Shown here: positions 47,226 through 58,781 of the stretch, in pieces | How the letters are laid out: each line of letters begins with the position of its first letter | Position numbering within the stretch: the first letter of the stretch is position 1 | Origin: Lotus japonicus | Taxonomy: Eukaryota; Streptophyta; Magnoliopsida; Fabales; Fabaceae | Length of the DNA stretch: 64,000 nucleotides | Assembly: GCF_012489685.1 (NCBI RefSeq) | Contig: NC_080042.1 | Span: 81,158,983 to 81,222,982 of the forward strand | Direction: 5' to 3' | The notes under the pieces: generated by a model | What the model was told of the DNA's origin: nothing | Database searches by the model: none | What the model saw: the letters and a program-made list of their open reading frames with translations, nothing else | Position numbers and translations under genes: made by a program

Positions 47226-48347
47226 GGCTTAAATATGTCGGAGGCCCCTCTAAAATAAGGCTTCTTTGGTTTAAGCCCCTCTAAAATAATTTTGTGGGAA
47301 TACACCCCTATTGTGAAAATAATACCCAGCTTTTGGCCCCTGCCGTTTACTTCCGTCAGTTAAGTGCTGAGTCAGTTAACGGAAGCTGATGTGGCAACCT
47401 AGGTGGAATTACATATTTTTTAAATAAAATAAAAAAACACCCTAACTAAATCCCCAGCCGTAATCCCTAAATTAAAAACCCAATCCCCAAAACTTAACCC
47501 CTAAATTAAAACCCAATCCCCAATTAACGTTAGAAACCACTATGTATTTAGCCTCTACCTTATCTCTGTTTCTTTCAGCCTCTACCTTCTTCAATTTAGC
47601 CTCATATTTCTTCAATTCACCCTTGTATTTCTTCAATTCAGCATCAAACTTCTCTTTCACTGTAGCATTCCAGTGCTCCCCTTCATCTTGCAAAAGTTCC
47701 TCTGATGATGCAGTATTGCAGTAACATTTTTGCTCATTATGCAAAAATTATCAATTCAAATTACAGCAGAGAGGGGAAATTGCAGATAGCAGGGTTTAAA
47801 CTAATTTAGGAAAATTAAGTGGGAAAGCTTGCAGATTTAGGGGAAAGCTTGATAAAAATATGAAGGCTCCAAATATTAAAAGAAAAGTAAAAGTAAGAAA
47901 GACATTGGAGAGGCTAGATGAGGACGAAGAAGATGACAAGGAACGAATTGGTGTTTCCCTCTTCTCTGCGCTGCCATTGTTCACCTTCTTCATGCTTTTC
48001 GACCTGCTCTTCTTCTTTCTTCTTCACATTCGACCAGATCCTCTTGTTTCTTCTCCAATCTTCTTCTCAACCATCGACAGTTTAGGGTTTTTAATTTGGG
48101 GGAATTTTTTTAAAAAAAAAAAAACTGGAATTCCATCATGGCTGCTTAGTCAGATGTATTTATGGCAAAACTAGTTTGCCACGTCAGCTTCCGTTAACTG
48201 ACTCAGCACTTAACTGACGGAAGTAAACGGCAGGGGCCAAAAGCTGGGTATTATTTTCACAATAGGGGTGTATTCCCACAAAAATATTTTAGAGGGGCTT
48301 AAACCAAAGAAGCCTTATTTTAGAGGGGCATCCGACATATTTAAGCC
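47226..48347. mobile_element. Mutator-like element (1122 bp), 9-bp TSD, carrying gene-like sequence
   Basis: Perfect AAAGTTTTT repeats lie at 47217-47225 and 48348-48356. The terminal inverted repeats are about 180 bp, start GGCTTAAATATGTCGGA, and match through GGGTATTATTTTCACAATAG and TCCGTTAACTGACTCAGC. The middle (47410-48160) holds gene-like minus-strand sequence and no transposase. This is the structure of a Pack-MULE. Confidence 0.9.
47472..47993 (-). pseudogene. Gene-like sequence captured in the Mutator-like element
   Basis: On the minus strand, 47993-47796 encodes MKKVNNGSAEKRETPIRSL, a serine run, and a strongly hydrophobic segment (VFLTFTFLLIFGAFIFL, a likely membrane helix). 47744-47472 encodes a lysine-rich coiled-coil-like piece (FDAELKKYKGELKKYEAKL). 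They may be two exons of one gene, or 5' leader and coding parts. I do not recognise the source gene. The coiled-coil plus membrane helix order is reminiscent of small plant GRF-zinc-finger relatives, but no zinc finger is present. Confidence 0.5.
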
Positions 48348-48356
48348 AAAGTTTTT

Positions 48357-48950
48357 TTGGACAAAAACTTCCTACAAATTTGAAGCTATAAGTTAGGCCA
48401 TTCACTATTCCTAAGGTGGGCTTGAGACTCCGGTTATTTGGGCTCTCCTTTAAGGCCACACTTGGGCTCGTTGTCATTATAAACTCGGTAATCACTTCCA
48501 CATAAATAGTCCCAACTGATACGGTATTTACAAACTATATATCTTTTTTTGACCAAAAAAAACTATATATCTTTTTTTTAAAGAACAAACTATATACTAT
48601 CTTAGTAGCTAACATTATTTTGAAGTGGGGATATTTCCACCTATGCATCATTCCAGACAAATAGGTCAGTTATATTATATTTTATGTTGATTAAATAAAT
48701 GGCTGTCACACACGCACGTACGTCTGTTTTTAATTAATGGCAAATTGCATTATTGGCATGCATGCACTCATTAATTATACGTCGACGGTGGCACTGCAGT
48801 GCAGACCAATTTTATTAATTTTCCGGCATGTAGCTATACCATACAGAATTCTATCAATTTCTTATACAACATAGTGCAGAGTGCAAATTAAGACTTGAAG
48901 AAGATAAAAAATTCATTAAAAAAGAAAGAGCAAAATGTAAAGGACTGAGT
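48357..48950. other. Spacer without recognised features
   Basis: Mixed and AT-rich sequence. I see no coding frame or repeat boundary. Confidence 0.5.
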
Positions 48951-48959
48951 TTAATAAAA

Positions 48960-49420
48960 AAGAGATATGACATAGTATCAACATGGATCATGGGCCCAAA
49001 GAAGGCTCTCACGAAGGAATTACGTGGAAAAGACCAGCTCCAGCACTGTTTGAATCCTCTCATCGCGGAGGCAGTGGGTTTACGATAGGCTATCTCTGAA
49101 GCACTGACACTTTGAAGTGGATTTTGTGGTTCTAGAATCTGATTCTCATTGGAGGTTATTTCCTGTTTTGTAGGTAGAAAGTGTGTTGCTAGCTTAGTAC
49201 TCAAGATTATAAGGATCTTTTTGTTAAGTTAGTGTCTTTCAGTGTTACTCACACTAAGCGAGAAGGAAATAAGGTGGCTCATGCTATAGTGGCTAAGGCC
49301 TTGGATTACCAGAATGCTTGTAGGTGGTCTAAATTTCTCTCCTCTCTCTTAACTATGTTATTTTAGTTGATGTATTTTCCGTTTTTATCTAATAAAGAAG
49401 TACTTTTCATAAAAAATAGT
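48960..49420 (+). pseudogene. LINE RNase H remnant with 3' UTR
   Basis: Broken frames give IAEAVGLR, AISEALTL and then FSVTHTKREGNKVAHAIVAKAL, matching the middle and the last block (REGNxVAHxLAK) of LINE RNase H. At least three stops occur before 49200. It ends with AATAAAGAAG and a short A run at about 49410-49419. Confidence 0.8.
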
Positions 49421-49889
49421 GTAAATTTTTTTAAATGGCGGGGCTAGGCCTAGCTCCTGTTATTTATTATTTTGAATTCTACACTCATGAAGTAGTTCTT
49501 AGTTAACTCATTGAAATACATAAAATTTTCATTTTTTTCATAATAAGTAAATATTTTAATTTATATTTTTACCAAAATAATTCCGTTGAGTTATTTACTA
49601 CATAATTCAAAATGATTTATAATTATAACAAAAAATTTACAATTTAATATATAAAATCATTAATGTTTCTTTAATTTATCTACAGTAAATTAAAAAAGGG
49701 GAGAGAGATGGATACTAGAAATAAAAATAAATTTCAGAAATTTAAAATGAATATCCTAGGAATGTAATTGGTGATTTCATAAACTAAGAAATATAGAAAT
49801 AAATAAGTTTTAAGGTTTTTCATTTACAAAATTATTAAGTCAATATATATCATACGCTAGTTAGTTGAAAATAAAATTAAGATAAAAAA

Positions 49890-50030
49890 ATATGTATTAC
49901 CAAAACATATTTTATAATTGTCTTCACATTTCATAACCCGTTTTTTCATGTATAGTATTTTAGCCCGTGCAATGCATGTGCAATATACAGAGTTTTTTTT
50001 AATATGCAAATTTGAAATATATATACAGGG
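49890..50030 (+). repeat. Detached left part of a tandem-array unit
   Basis: CCAAAACATATTTTATAATTG through the hairpin AGCCCGTGCAATGCATGTGC and AATATGCAAATTTGAAATAT is nearly identical to the corresponding part of the units at 53.6-59.3 kb. It stops where LINE sequence begins, so the LINE at 50031-53575 lies inside the array. Confidence 0.88.
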
Positions 50031-50035
50031 TTTGC

Positions 50036-50208
50036 TGAACTTCAAGAAACTGCTTCCAGAAACGGTGCTGGTACTTATTTTACCAGAGCAACAAAGGTCT
50101 GGATGCTTGGGAAATCTGTGGGTCTTTCTTACCCAGGTAGTGATGAGCAAGCTATCAGAGGTTTAGCTGAAGAACTCGATGAAGATTCACAGTCCCCCCG
50201 AGTTATGT
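50036..50208 (+). pseudogene. LINE ORF1 C-terminal fragment
   Basis: The open frame reads LQETASRNGAGTYF ... WMLGKSVGLSYPGSDEQAI ... DEDSQSP and ends TAA six bases before the ORF2 start. LGKxLGxS-type text followed by an acidic tail is usual at the end of plant L1 ORF1. Confidence 0.6.
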
Positions 50209-50213
50209 AATCA

Positions 50214-51161
50214 ATGGGTCGCGTGAGAAGATGGAGCTCCTGGAATGTTAGGGGACTTTGCAGTGCAGAAAAAAGAAGGGAGGTGAAGGAAATATTGAAG
50301 AAAGCGAAGGTAGAAATAATAATGTTGCAGGAAACCAAGTTGGGTGACAATAGATATAGTACTGGTGAGCTTTTTGCTAAATCTCTTAAGCTTTGCCATG
50401 CTAAGGTTGCTGCATCTAGATCAGCTGGTGGATTACTATCTTGTTGGGATTCAGATACTTTCAATGTGGTGGATGTGATTCTTGATCAAAGGTTCATTCT
50501 GTTAATAGCTAATGTGCCTTTCATGTCCTCTACTGTTGTGATTGGTAATGTTTATTGCCCCAATTATGTGGCAGACCATAGAGACACTTTTAGTAAGCTC
50601 TCTGATGAAATTAGCAGACTTGGCTACGGATGTTTTCTGGGTGGTGACTTTAACAGTACCCTCAACCCTGGAGAAAGAAAAGGTGGAGCTGATGAAACTG
50701 ATAGTAATTTCTGGGACTTTGCTATGGGTCTAAATCTATTAGATTTACCCTTAACCAATGCAGAGTTTACTTGGTTTAGCTCACGTAATGGTGGAATTTG
50801 GAGCCGTATTGACCGCTGGTTAATTAGTGAGGACATACTGCAAGAACTAGAAGGTATTAATCAATCTGCAGAATGTTGGGGATTGTCCGATCATAGAGCT
50901 ATAACCCTGGAGATGTGGGCAGTTGACTTTGGCCCCAAACCTTTCAGGTTTTACAATTATTGGATGCTAGGAGATGATTTTAATGATCTTGTGAAATCAT
51001 GGTGGAATTCACCCTTAGTAGCGGGGTGGGCTGGAGCATCACTACACGAGAGGCTGAAATCTCTGAAGAATGAGATCAAAAAGTGGAAGGGGAGTAAGGG
51101 GTCAGGATTAACAGAAAGGATCTCCATCCTAGAAGGAACGCTCCAAGTTATTATGGAGTAG
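50214..51161 (+). pseudogene. LINE ORF2, endonuclease part
   Basis: The frame starts MGRVRRWSSWNVRGL. It shows the AP-endonuclease-like motifs in order: SWNVRGL (Asn), LQETKLG (Glu), GNVYCPN, GGDFNSTLNP (Asp/Asn), WSRIDRWLIS and GLSDHRAI (Asp/His). All catalytic residues appear present. A TAG at 51159 separates it from the RT frame, which continues in phase with no spacing, so the stop is a point mutation. Confidence 0.9.
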
Positions 51162-53575
51162 ATGTTGAATGATGGGGTTTTCCCTTCTTTGCGACTGAAA
51201 AGGATGAAAGTCTTGAATGATCTTTGGCAAGCCTTCAGACTAGAGAAGAGCAGATGGAGACAGAAATCTCGCACTAGATGGGCCAAAGAAGGTGACAGGA
51301 ATTATGACTTCTTTCACAGGCAGTGTAAGGTAAGGGTTGCTAAACATAATATCTCTAGATTATCGGTTAACAATTATGTTCTGGAGGATGCAGATGCAAT
51401 TAAACATGCCATATTTCACCACTTCAAATCCTTCTTCAATAGCCAAAACAGAACTAGACCAAGAACTGTATGTCAGAACATCAATAAACTCTCTCAAATT
51501 GACCAAGAGGAATTAGAACAAGCCTTCACAGAGGAGGAAATTTGGTCTGTGATTAAATCTATTGATGGGGACAAAGCACCGGGCCCCGATGGGTTTAATG
51601 TGAGATTTTTTCAGAAATACTGGGAATTAGTAAGAGGAGATGTCTGTAGATTATTTGATGAATTTCACAGTTCGGGTAAGATCTCTAGGGGAATGAACGC
51701 AGCCTTTATAACGTTGATCCCAAAGAAGGAGAATCCCCAATCTCTTTCACATTACAGACCGATAAGCTTAATTGGAAGCACTTACAAACTCATAGCAAAG
51801 GTGTTAGCATCAAGATTACAGAAGGTAATGCCGAAATTTATCACAAGTAATCAATTTGCTTTCACTAGAGGAAGACAGATCGCAGACTGTATTTTAATGG
51901 CTAATGAGATAGTGGATTTTCTGAAGAAGAGAAAAGAAGGTGGCTTGGTGCTAAAAGTAGATTTAGCAAAATCTTATGACCAAGTTGATTGGAACTATAT
52001 GATCAGTGTCCTCCAAGAGATGAACTTTGGTGGTAAATGGGTAACTTGGATGAAGAATTGCATTTCTTCAGCGTCTCTTGCGATCCTGGTGAACGGTTCC
52101 CCCACTGATTTCTTCTCAATTGAAAAAGGTTTGCGCCAAGGGGACCCCCTTTCCCCACTCTTGTTTAATTTGTGCATTAATGGTCTTTCTTGCCTCTTGA
52201 ATCAGTTTTTGGGGGGAGACAACTACTGTGGTGTGAAAATTAGCCAAAGCCTTACTGTAAATCTTTACTCTTCGCTGATGATACTCTCCTTGTGTGTGAT
52301 AACAATGAAGGGCAGCTTGAAACATTATGCAATGTGTTGACATCCTTCTTGTATGCTTCAGGGCTTAAAGTAAATTAACAGAAATCTGTACTAATTGGTG
52401 TTAATGTCCAAGATGCTGAAGTGGCAAGGTTGGCTAATCTATTTGGATGGAGTATTGGTTCCATCCTGATCATATATCTAGGTGCTCCTCTTGGTGGCAA
52501 TCCGAGGCGATTGGAGTTCTGGAAACCAATGTTGGAGAATTTAAAAGGTAAGGCAAGAACATATAACTCTAAATTTATTTCTCTTAGTGGAAGATTGGTG
52601 TTGACAAAATCAGTTCTCTTCTCCATCCCTCTGTATTTGATGGCCATTTTTAAGGCCCCAAATGGAGTGCTAGAGAAGGTAGAAAAGGTGTGTAGAGCCT
52701 TCATTTGGGATCGTGTTGAGGGGCGTGGGAGGATCAATTGGATAGGATGGGAACAAATCTGTATCAACAAAAAAGCTGGGGGGTTAAGGCTCGGTTTCAT
52801 TGAATGGAAAAATTGAGCCCTTTTGTTGAAATGGGCCTGGCGTTATGGAAAAGAAACCCAAAGTCTATGGCGTAATCTTATTGCTGAGAAGTACAGCCAT
52901 GATGCTTTTTCTTTGTTCTGGCATAAAGAGGCTGTAAATTCATCTTCATGGTCTAGGATTGTCCAAGACATTATGCGTGTTTTACTGGATGGTCATTTAC
53001 TATCTTCTGGGTTTAGAGAAAATTTAATGGTTGTTGTTGGAGATGGTAAAAGAGTAAGTTTCTGGGATGATCCTTGGGCTGCGGGTGAATCTCTCCATAA
53101 TTTATTTCCCAGGCTGTTTGCTATGACTGTTAATCCAAAAGCTAAGCTTGCAGATGTAGGAAATTTCTGTACTGGAAAATGGACATGGACTTTCTCTTTT
53201 CGTAGACATCTATTTTGCTGGGAAGAAGAAATCTTTACTGAATTTCAGGCTATGATAAACGGGATCATTCCTGCTCATGATAAAGAAGATGCACTAGTTT
53301 GGTGCCTCAATCAGAATGGGGTTTTCTCAGTTAAGGATATCTGTAATTGGGTTGAAGGCCAAACTCATCATCAAGTAAATTGTCATGCTCCAAAATTAAT
53401 ATCAAAAATCCTTCCCCCCCAAGGTCTCTCTTTTCGTGTGGCAGTCTAGGAAAAACAGAATTGCAACAAAGGCCAATCTTTTGCGCAGAGGGATTGATCT
53501 CAATGGCGCAAATTTTTGTGTTATATGCAACCAGGTTTGTGAATCTTGCTCTCATTTGTTTTTACATTGCCTTCA
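51162..53575 (+). pseudogene. LINE ORF2, reverse transcriptase to zinc knuckle, with several lesions
   Basis: The RT blocks are DKAPGPDGFN, HYRPISLIGSTYK, NQFAFTRGRQI, LKVDLAKSYDQVDW and GLRQGDPLSPLLF. A frameshift near 52265 falls on the catalytic FADD box. TAA (52376) and TGA (52814) interrupt the post-RT region (LSGRLVLTKSVLFSIPLYLM). A shift in the C run near 53415 affects the knuckle region (SLFVWQS ... CVICNQVCESCSHLFLHC). It cannot make a working RT. Confidence 0.9.
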
Positions 53576-53881
53576 AGTAGGTTTTTTTTTTTCTTTTCGA
53601 TAAGCCAAATTAAATATTATATTGAAATGAAGTAGAAGAAGATCATCAACTCAACACAAAAGAGATAGAAAGAAATGAAGAAACAACATCTCAACCCACG
53701 TGAGAAGACCTCCCTAGCTAGAAGTTTTTTAGATGGTAATTAAAGGTGGAAAACAAAATTTCATCCCTAATGGGGAAACTAATGATAACATAATGTTATC
53801 ATAAGCTTATGTTATTGTCCAACTTATAAATGCACTCTCTGATTTTGTGGTCGTGGTTGACGTAACTTTACTTTGGTTCAG

Positions 53882-54067
53882 GTATTTTGATATAGAGGGT
53901 TTTTGGGGAGATAGGAGGAGAATGGATGTGAAGAAGCACCCCTCTTCTTCTTCTGGGATTCCCAATGGTGGACAAAGAATCAACGCTTGGATTGACTCCA
54001 TGAGAGCTTCTTCTCCCACTCATGCCAAATCCACTACCTCTCTTGCTGAAGAAACAACTCATGGATG
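53882..54067 (+). pseudogene. TPP-like exon, array copy 1
   Basis: The exon has good splice signals: GGTTCAG acceptor before 53882 and ATG|GTAAGAATTC donor after 54067. It encodes a start MDVKKHPSSSSG and then GGQRINAWIDSMRASSPTHA, which resembles the N-terminal region of plant trehalose-6-phosphate phosphatases just before the phosphatase domain. A small indel near EETTHGW puts the 3' end out of frame relative to copies 3-5 (EEHSSWM). No later TPP exon is present anywhere in the window. Confidence 0.7.
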
Positions 54068-55106
54068 GTAAGAATTCATCTCATGAATGTTTTCCATTCA
54101 AAGAATCTAGACAGGTTTTGAAACCAAAATATATTTTATAATTGTTATCACATTTCATAACCTGTTTTTTCATGTATAGTATTTTAGCCAGTGCAATGCA
54201 TGTGTAATATACAGAGTTTTTTTAATATGTAAATTTGAAATATAATTATTATTTTTATATAAAATTTATAATATATTTAATGTTTCCAAATAAATGTGTT
54301 AGGGATGCTATATAGCAGCAACTTCTAATATTTACAATTCTCAATAATCTTCTTACATTCACGCTTCAAGTTGTTTTTTTTTTTCGATAAGCCAAATTAA
54401 ATATTGTATTGAAATGAAGTAGAAGAAGATCATCAACTCAAAACAAAAGAGATAGAAAGAAATGAAGAAACAACATCTCAACACACGTGAGAAGACCTCC
54501 CTAGCTAGAAGCTAGTCTTTATAAAAAAAAATATCGTTACAACCTTACGAAGAAAACCCCCTTAAAAAAACATATATAGTGAAGAAAAAAAGAGCACATA
54601 TTTTATAAAGACAAAACACGCTTCAAGTCGTGAGTGCGGTTAAAACAACGGAGGGTGATGGAAGCTAACAAGAGGTTTCAGCTCTAAAATTACAACAATT
54701 TTTATGACTTCAACGTAATCTAATTCAGTTTGTGTACATACGGGCTTCTTTTATCAAGTTTTTATTGATAATTAATACTTTAACCAATTTTAGTCTTGAA
54801 TGTTTTTAACCCCCACAAACCAGAGGTGTTTGGGTGTTTGCCACTATTGTGGTGTTCACCAATCATCACTCATTGTTAATGTCTCCCATAATAGTTACTC
54901 ATACCAAGATTATCACATGATGATGTCATCCGACACCTAATGATGGAAGTTTTTTAGATGGTAATTAAATGTGGAAAACAAAATTTCATCCCTAATGGGG
55001 CAACTAATGATAACATAATGTTATCATAAGCTTATGTTATTGTCCAACTTATAAATGCACTCTCTGATTTTGTGGTCGTGGTTGACGTAACTTTACTTTG
55101 GTTCAC

Positions 55107-55295
55107 GTATTTTGATAGAGAGGGTTTTTGGGGAGATAGGAGGAGAATGGATGTGAAGAAGCACCCTTCTTCTTCTTCTTCTGGGATTTCCAATGGTGGA
55201 CAAAGAATCAACGCTTGGATTGACTCCATGAGAGCTTCTTCTCCCACTCACGCCAAATCCACTACCTCTCTTGCTGAAGAAACAGCTCATGGATG
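55107..55295 (+). pseudogene. TPP-like exon, array copy 2
   Basis: It has the same exon as copy 1, including the EETAHGW end. The acceptor reads TTCAC instead of TTCAG, so it should not splice normally. Confidence 0.68.
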
Positions 55296-56331
55296 GTAAG
55301 AATTCATCTCATGCATGTTTTCCATTCAAAGAATCTAGACAGGTTTTGAAACCAAAATATATTTTATAATTGTCTTCACATTTCATAACCTGTTTTTTCA
55401 TGTATAGTATTTTAGCCCGTGCAATGCATGTGCAATATACAGAGTTTTTTTAATATGAAAATCTGAAATATAATTATTATTTTTATATATAATTTATAAT
55501 ATATTTAATGTTTCCAAATAAATGTGTTAGGGATGCTATATAGCAGCAACTTCTAATATTTACAATTCTAAATAATCTTCTTACATTCACGCTTCAAGTT
55601 GTTTTTTTTTTCGATAAGCCAAATTAAATATTATATTAAAATGAAGTAGAGAAGATCTTCAACTCAAAACAAAAGAGATAGAAAGAAATGAAGAAACAAC
55701 ATCTCATCACACGTGAGAAGACCTCCCTAGCTTGAAGCTAGTCTTTATAAAAAAAATCTCGTTACAACCTTACTAAGAAAACCCCCTTAAAAAAATATAT
55801 ATAGTGAAGAAAAAAAGAGTACATAGTTTATAAAGACAAAACACGCTTCAAGTCGTGAGTGCGGTTAAAACAACGGAGGGTGATGGAAGCTAACAAGAGG
55901 TTTCAGCTCTAAAAGTACAACAATTTTTATGACTTCGACGTAATCTAATTCAGTTTGTGTACATACACGCTTCTTTTATCAAGTTTTTATTGATAATTAA
56001 TACTTTAACCAATTTTAGTCTTGAATGTTTTTAACCCCCACAAACCAGAGGTGTTTGGGTGTTTGCCACTATTGTGGTGTTCACCAATCATCACTCATTG
56101 TTAATGTCTCCCATAATAGTTACTGATACCAAGATTATAACATGAGGATGTCATCCGACTCCTAATGATGGAAGTATTTTAAATGGTAATTAAAGGTGGA
56201 AAACAAAATTCCATCCCTAATGGGGCAACTAATGATAACATAATGTTATCACAAGCTTATTTTATCGTCCAGCTTATAAATGCACTATTTGATTTTGTAG
56301 CCGTGGTTGATGTAACTTTACTTTGGTTCTG

Positions 56332-56521
56332 GTATTTTGATATAGTGGGTTTTTGTGGAGATAGGAGGAGAATGAATATGAAGAAGCACTATTCTTCTTC
56401 TTCTTATGGGATTTCCAACGGTGGACAGAGAATCAACGCTTGGATTGACTCCATGAAAGCTTCTTCTCCCACTCACGCCAAATCTACTACCTCTCTTGCT
56501 GAAGAACACAGCTCATGGATG
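56332..56521 (+). pseudogene. TPP-like exon, array copy 3
   Basis: The 3' end is EEHSSWM with an intact donor (GTAAGAATTC). The acceptor is damaged (TTCTG). Substitutions include MNMKKHYSSSS and DSMKASSPT. Confidence 0.68.
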
Positions 56522-57549
56522 GTAAGAATTCATCTCATGCATGTTTTCCATTCAAAGAATCTAGACAAGCTTTGAAACCAAAACATATTTTATAATTGTC
56601 TTCACATTTCATAACCCGTTTTTTCATTATAGTATTTTAGCCCGTGCACTGCATGTGCAATATACAGAGATTTTTTTAATATGCAAATTTGAAATATAAT
56701 TATTATTTTATAATATATTTAATGTTTCCAAATAAATGTGTTAGGGATGCTATATAGCAGCAACTTCTAATATTTGCAATTCTCAATAATCTTCTTACAT
56801 TCACGCTTTAAGTTGTTTTTTTCTTTTCGATAAGCCAAATTAAATATTATATTGAAATGAAGTAGAAGAAGATCTTCAACTCAAAACAAAAGAGATAGAA
56901 AGAAATGAAGAAACAACATCTCAACACACGTGTGAAGACCTCCCTAGCTAGAAGCTAGTCTTTATAAAAAAAAATATCGTTAAAACCTTACAAAGAAAAT
57001 CCCCTTAAAAAAATATATATAGTGAAGAAAAAAAGAGGACATAGTTTATAAAGACAAAACACGCTTCAAGTCGTGAGTGCGCTTAAGACAACACAGGGTG
57101 ATGGAAGCTAACAAGGGGTTTCAGCTCTAAAAGTACAACAATTTTAATGACTTCAACGTAATCTAATTCAGTTTGTGTACATACGCGCTTCTTTTATCAA
57201 GTTTTTATTGATAATTAATACTTTAACCAATTTTAGTCTTGAATGTTTTTAACCCCCACAAACTAGAGGTGTTTGGGTGTTTGCCACTATTGTGGTGTTC
57301 ACCTATCATCACTCATAGTTAATGGCTCACATAATAGTTAATGATACTAAGATTATAACATGATGATGCCATCCGACTCCTAATGATGGAAGTTTTTTAG
57401 ATGGTAATTAAAGGTGGAAAACAAAATTTCATCCCTAATGGGGCAACTAATGATAACATAATGTTATCACAAGCTTATGTTATCGTCCAGCTTATAAATG
57501 TACTCTTTAATTTTGTGGCCTTGGTTGACGTAACTTTACTTTGGTTCAG

Positions 57550-57739
57550 GTATTTTGATATAGAGGGTTTTTGGGGAGATAGGAGGAGAATGGATGTGAA
57601 GAAGTACTCTTCTTCTTCTTCTTTTGGGATTTCCAACGATGGACAGAGAATCAACGCTTGAATTGAGTCCATGAGAGCTTCTTCTCCCACTCACGCCAAA
57701 TCCACTACCTCTCTTGCTGAAGAACACAGCTCATGGATG
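57550..57739 (+). pseudogene. TPP-like exon, array copy 4
   Basis: Both splice signals are intact (TTCAG and GTAAGAATCC). An in-frame TGA after QRINA (57660) breaks the frame at the tryptophan codon of the WIDSM motif. Confidence 0.68.
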
Positions 57740-58594
57740 GTAAGAATCCTTCTCATGCATGTTTTCCATTCAATGAAACCAAAACATATTTTATAATTGT
57801 CTTCACATTTCATAACTCGTTTTTTCATGTATATTATATTGAAATGAAGTAGAAGAAGATCTTCAACTCAATACAAAAGAGATAGAAAGAAATGAAGAAA
57901 TTAAAACAACATCTCAACACACGTGAGAAGACCTTCCTAGAAGCTAGTGTTTATAAAAAATTCTCGTTAAAACCTTACAAAGAAAACCCCCTTAAAAAAA
58001 CATATATAGTGAAGAAAAATGAGTACATAGTTTATAAAGACAAAACACGCTTCAAGTCGTGAGTGCGGTTAAAACAACGGAGGGTGATGGAAGCTAACAA
58101 GAGTTTTCAGCTCTAAATGTACAACAAGTTTTATGACTTCGACGTAATCTAATTCAGTTTGTGTACATACACGCTTCTTTTATCAAGTTTTTATTGATAA
58201 TTAATACTTTAACCAATTTTAGTCTTGAATGTTTTTAACCCCCACAAACTAGAGGTGTTTGGGTGTTTGCCAATGTTGTGGTGTTCACCTATCATCACTC
58301 ATAGTTAATGGCTCCCATAATAGTTAATGATACCAAGATTAAAACATGATGATTTCATCCGACTCCTAATGATGGAAGTTTTTTAGATGGTAAAGGTGGA
58401 AAGCAAAATTTCATCCCTAATGGGGCAACTAATGATAACATAATGTTATCACAAGCTTGCACTTTGCCTGTTTTGCTTCTTTGGCTCAGGCTATATTATT
58501 ATTAATATATCTTTCATTTTCAAATAAAATAAAATAAAATAAATGCATTCTCTGATTTTGTGGCCGTGGTTGACGTAACTTTACTTTGGTTCAG

Positions 58595-58781
58595 GTATTT
58601 TGATATAGAGGATTTTTGGGGAGATAGGAGGAGAATGGATGTGAAGAAGCACCCTTCTTCTTCTTCTGGGATTTCCAACGGTGGACAGAGAATCAACACT
58701 TGGATTGACTCCATGAGAGCTTCTTCTCCCACTCACGCCAAATCCACTACCTCTCTTGCTGAAGAACACAACTCATAGATG
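58595..58781 (+). pseudogene. TPP-like exon, array copy 5
   Basis: Splice signals are intact. A TAG replaces the tryptophan codon near the end (EEHNS then stop). The sequence just before the exon differs from the other units, with an AT-rich insert at 58460-58540 replacing part of the usual block. Confidence 0.68.

Larger units (their letters stand above)
50031..53575 (+). mobile_element. L1-type LINE, truncated at both ends, inside the tandem array
   Basis: The piece covers the end of ORF1, almost all of ORF2 (endonuclease, RT, thumb, start of the zinc knuckle) and stops abruptly after FLHCLQV, without RNase H, 3' UTR or poly(A). The right junction shares CTTCAAG with the array unit (ACGCTTCAAGTTG), which points to a microhomology-mediated event and not simple insertion. 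About 200-230 bp of the unit are missing between its two flanks. Confidence 0.87.

Noticed and set aside
53847..54071. Array exons as independent small protein genes of 70-75 residues
   Set aside because: The frame spans intron, acceptor and exon; stops and shifts differ by copy. They read as one repeated exon, not as separate genes.
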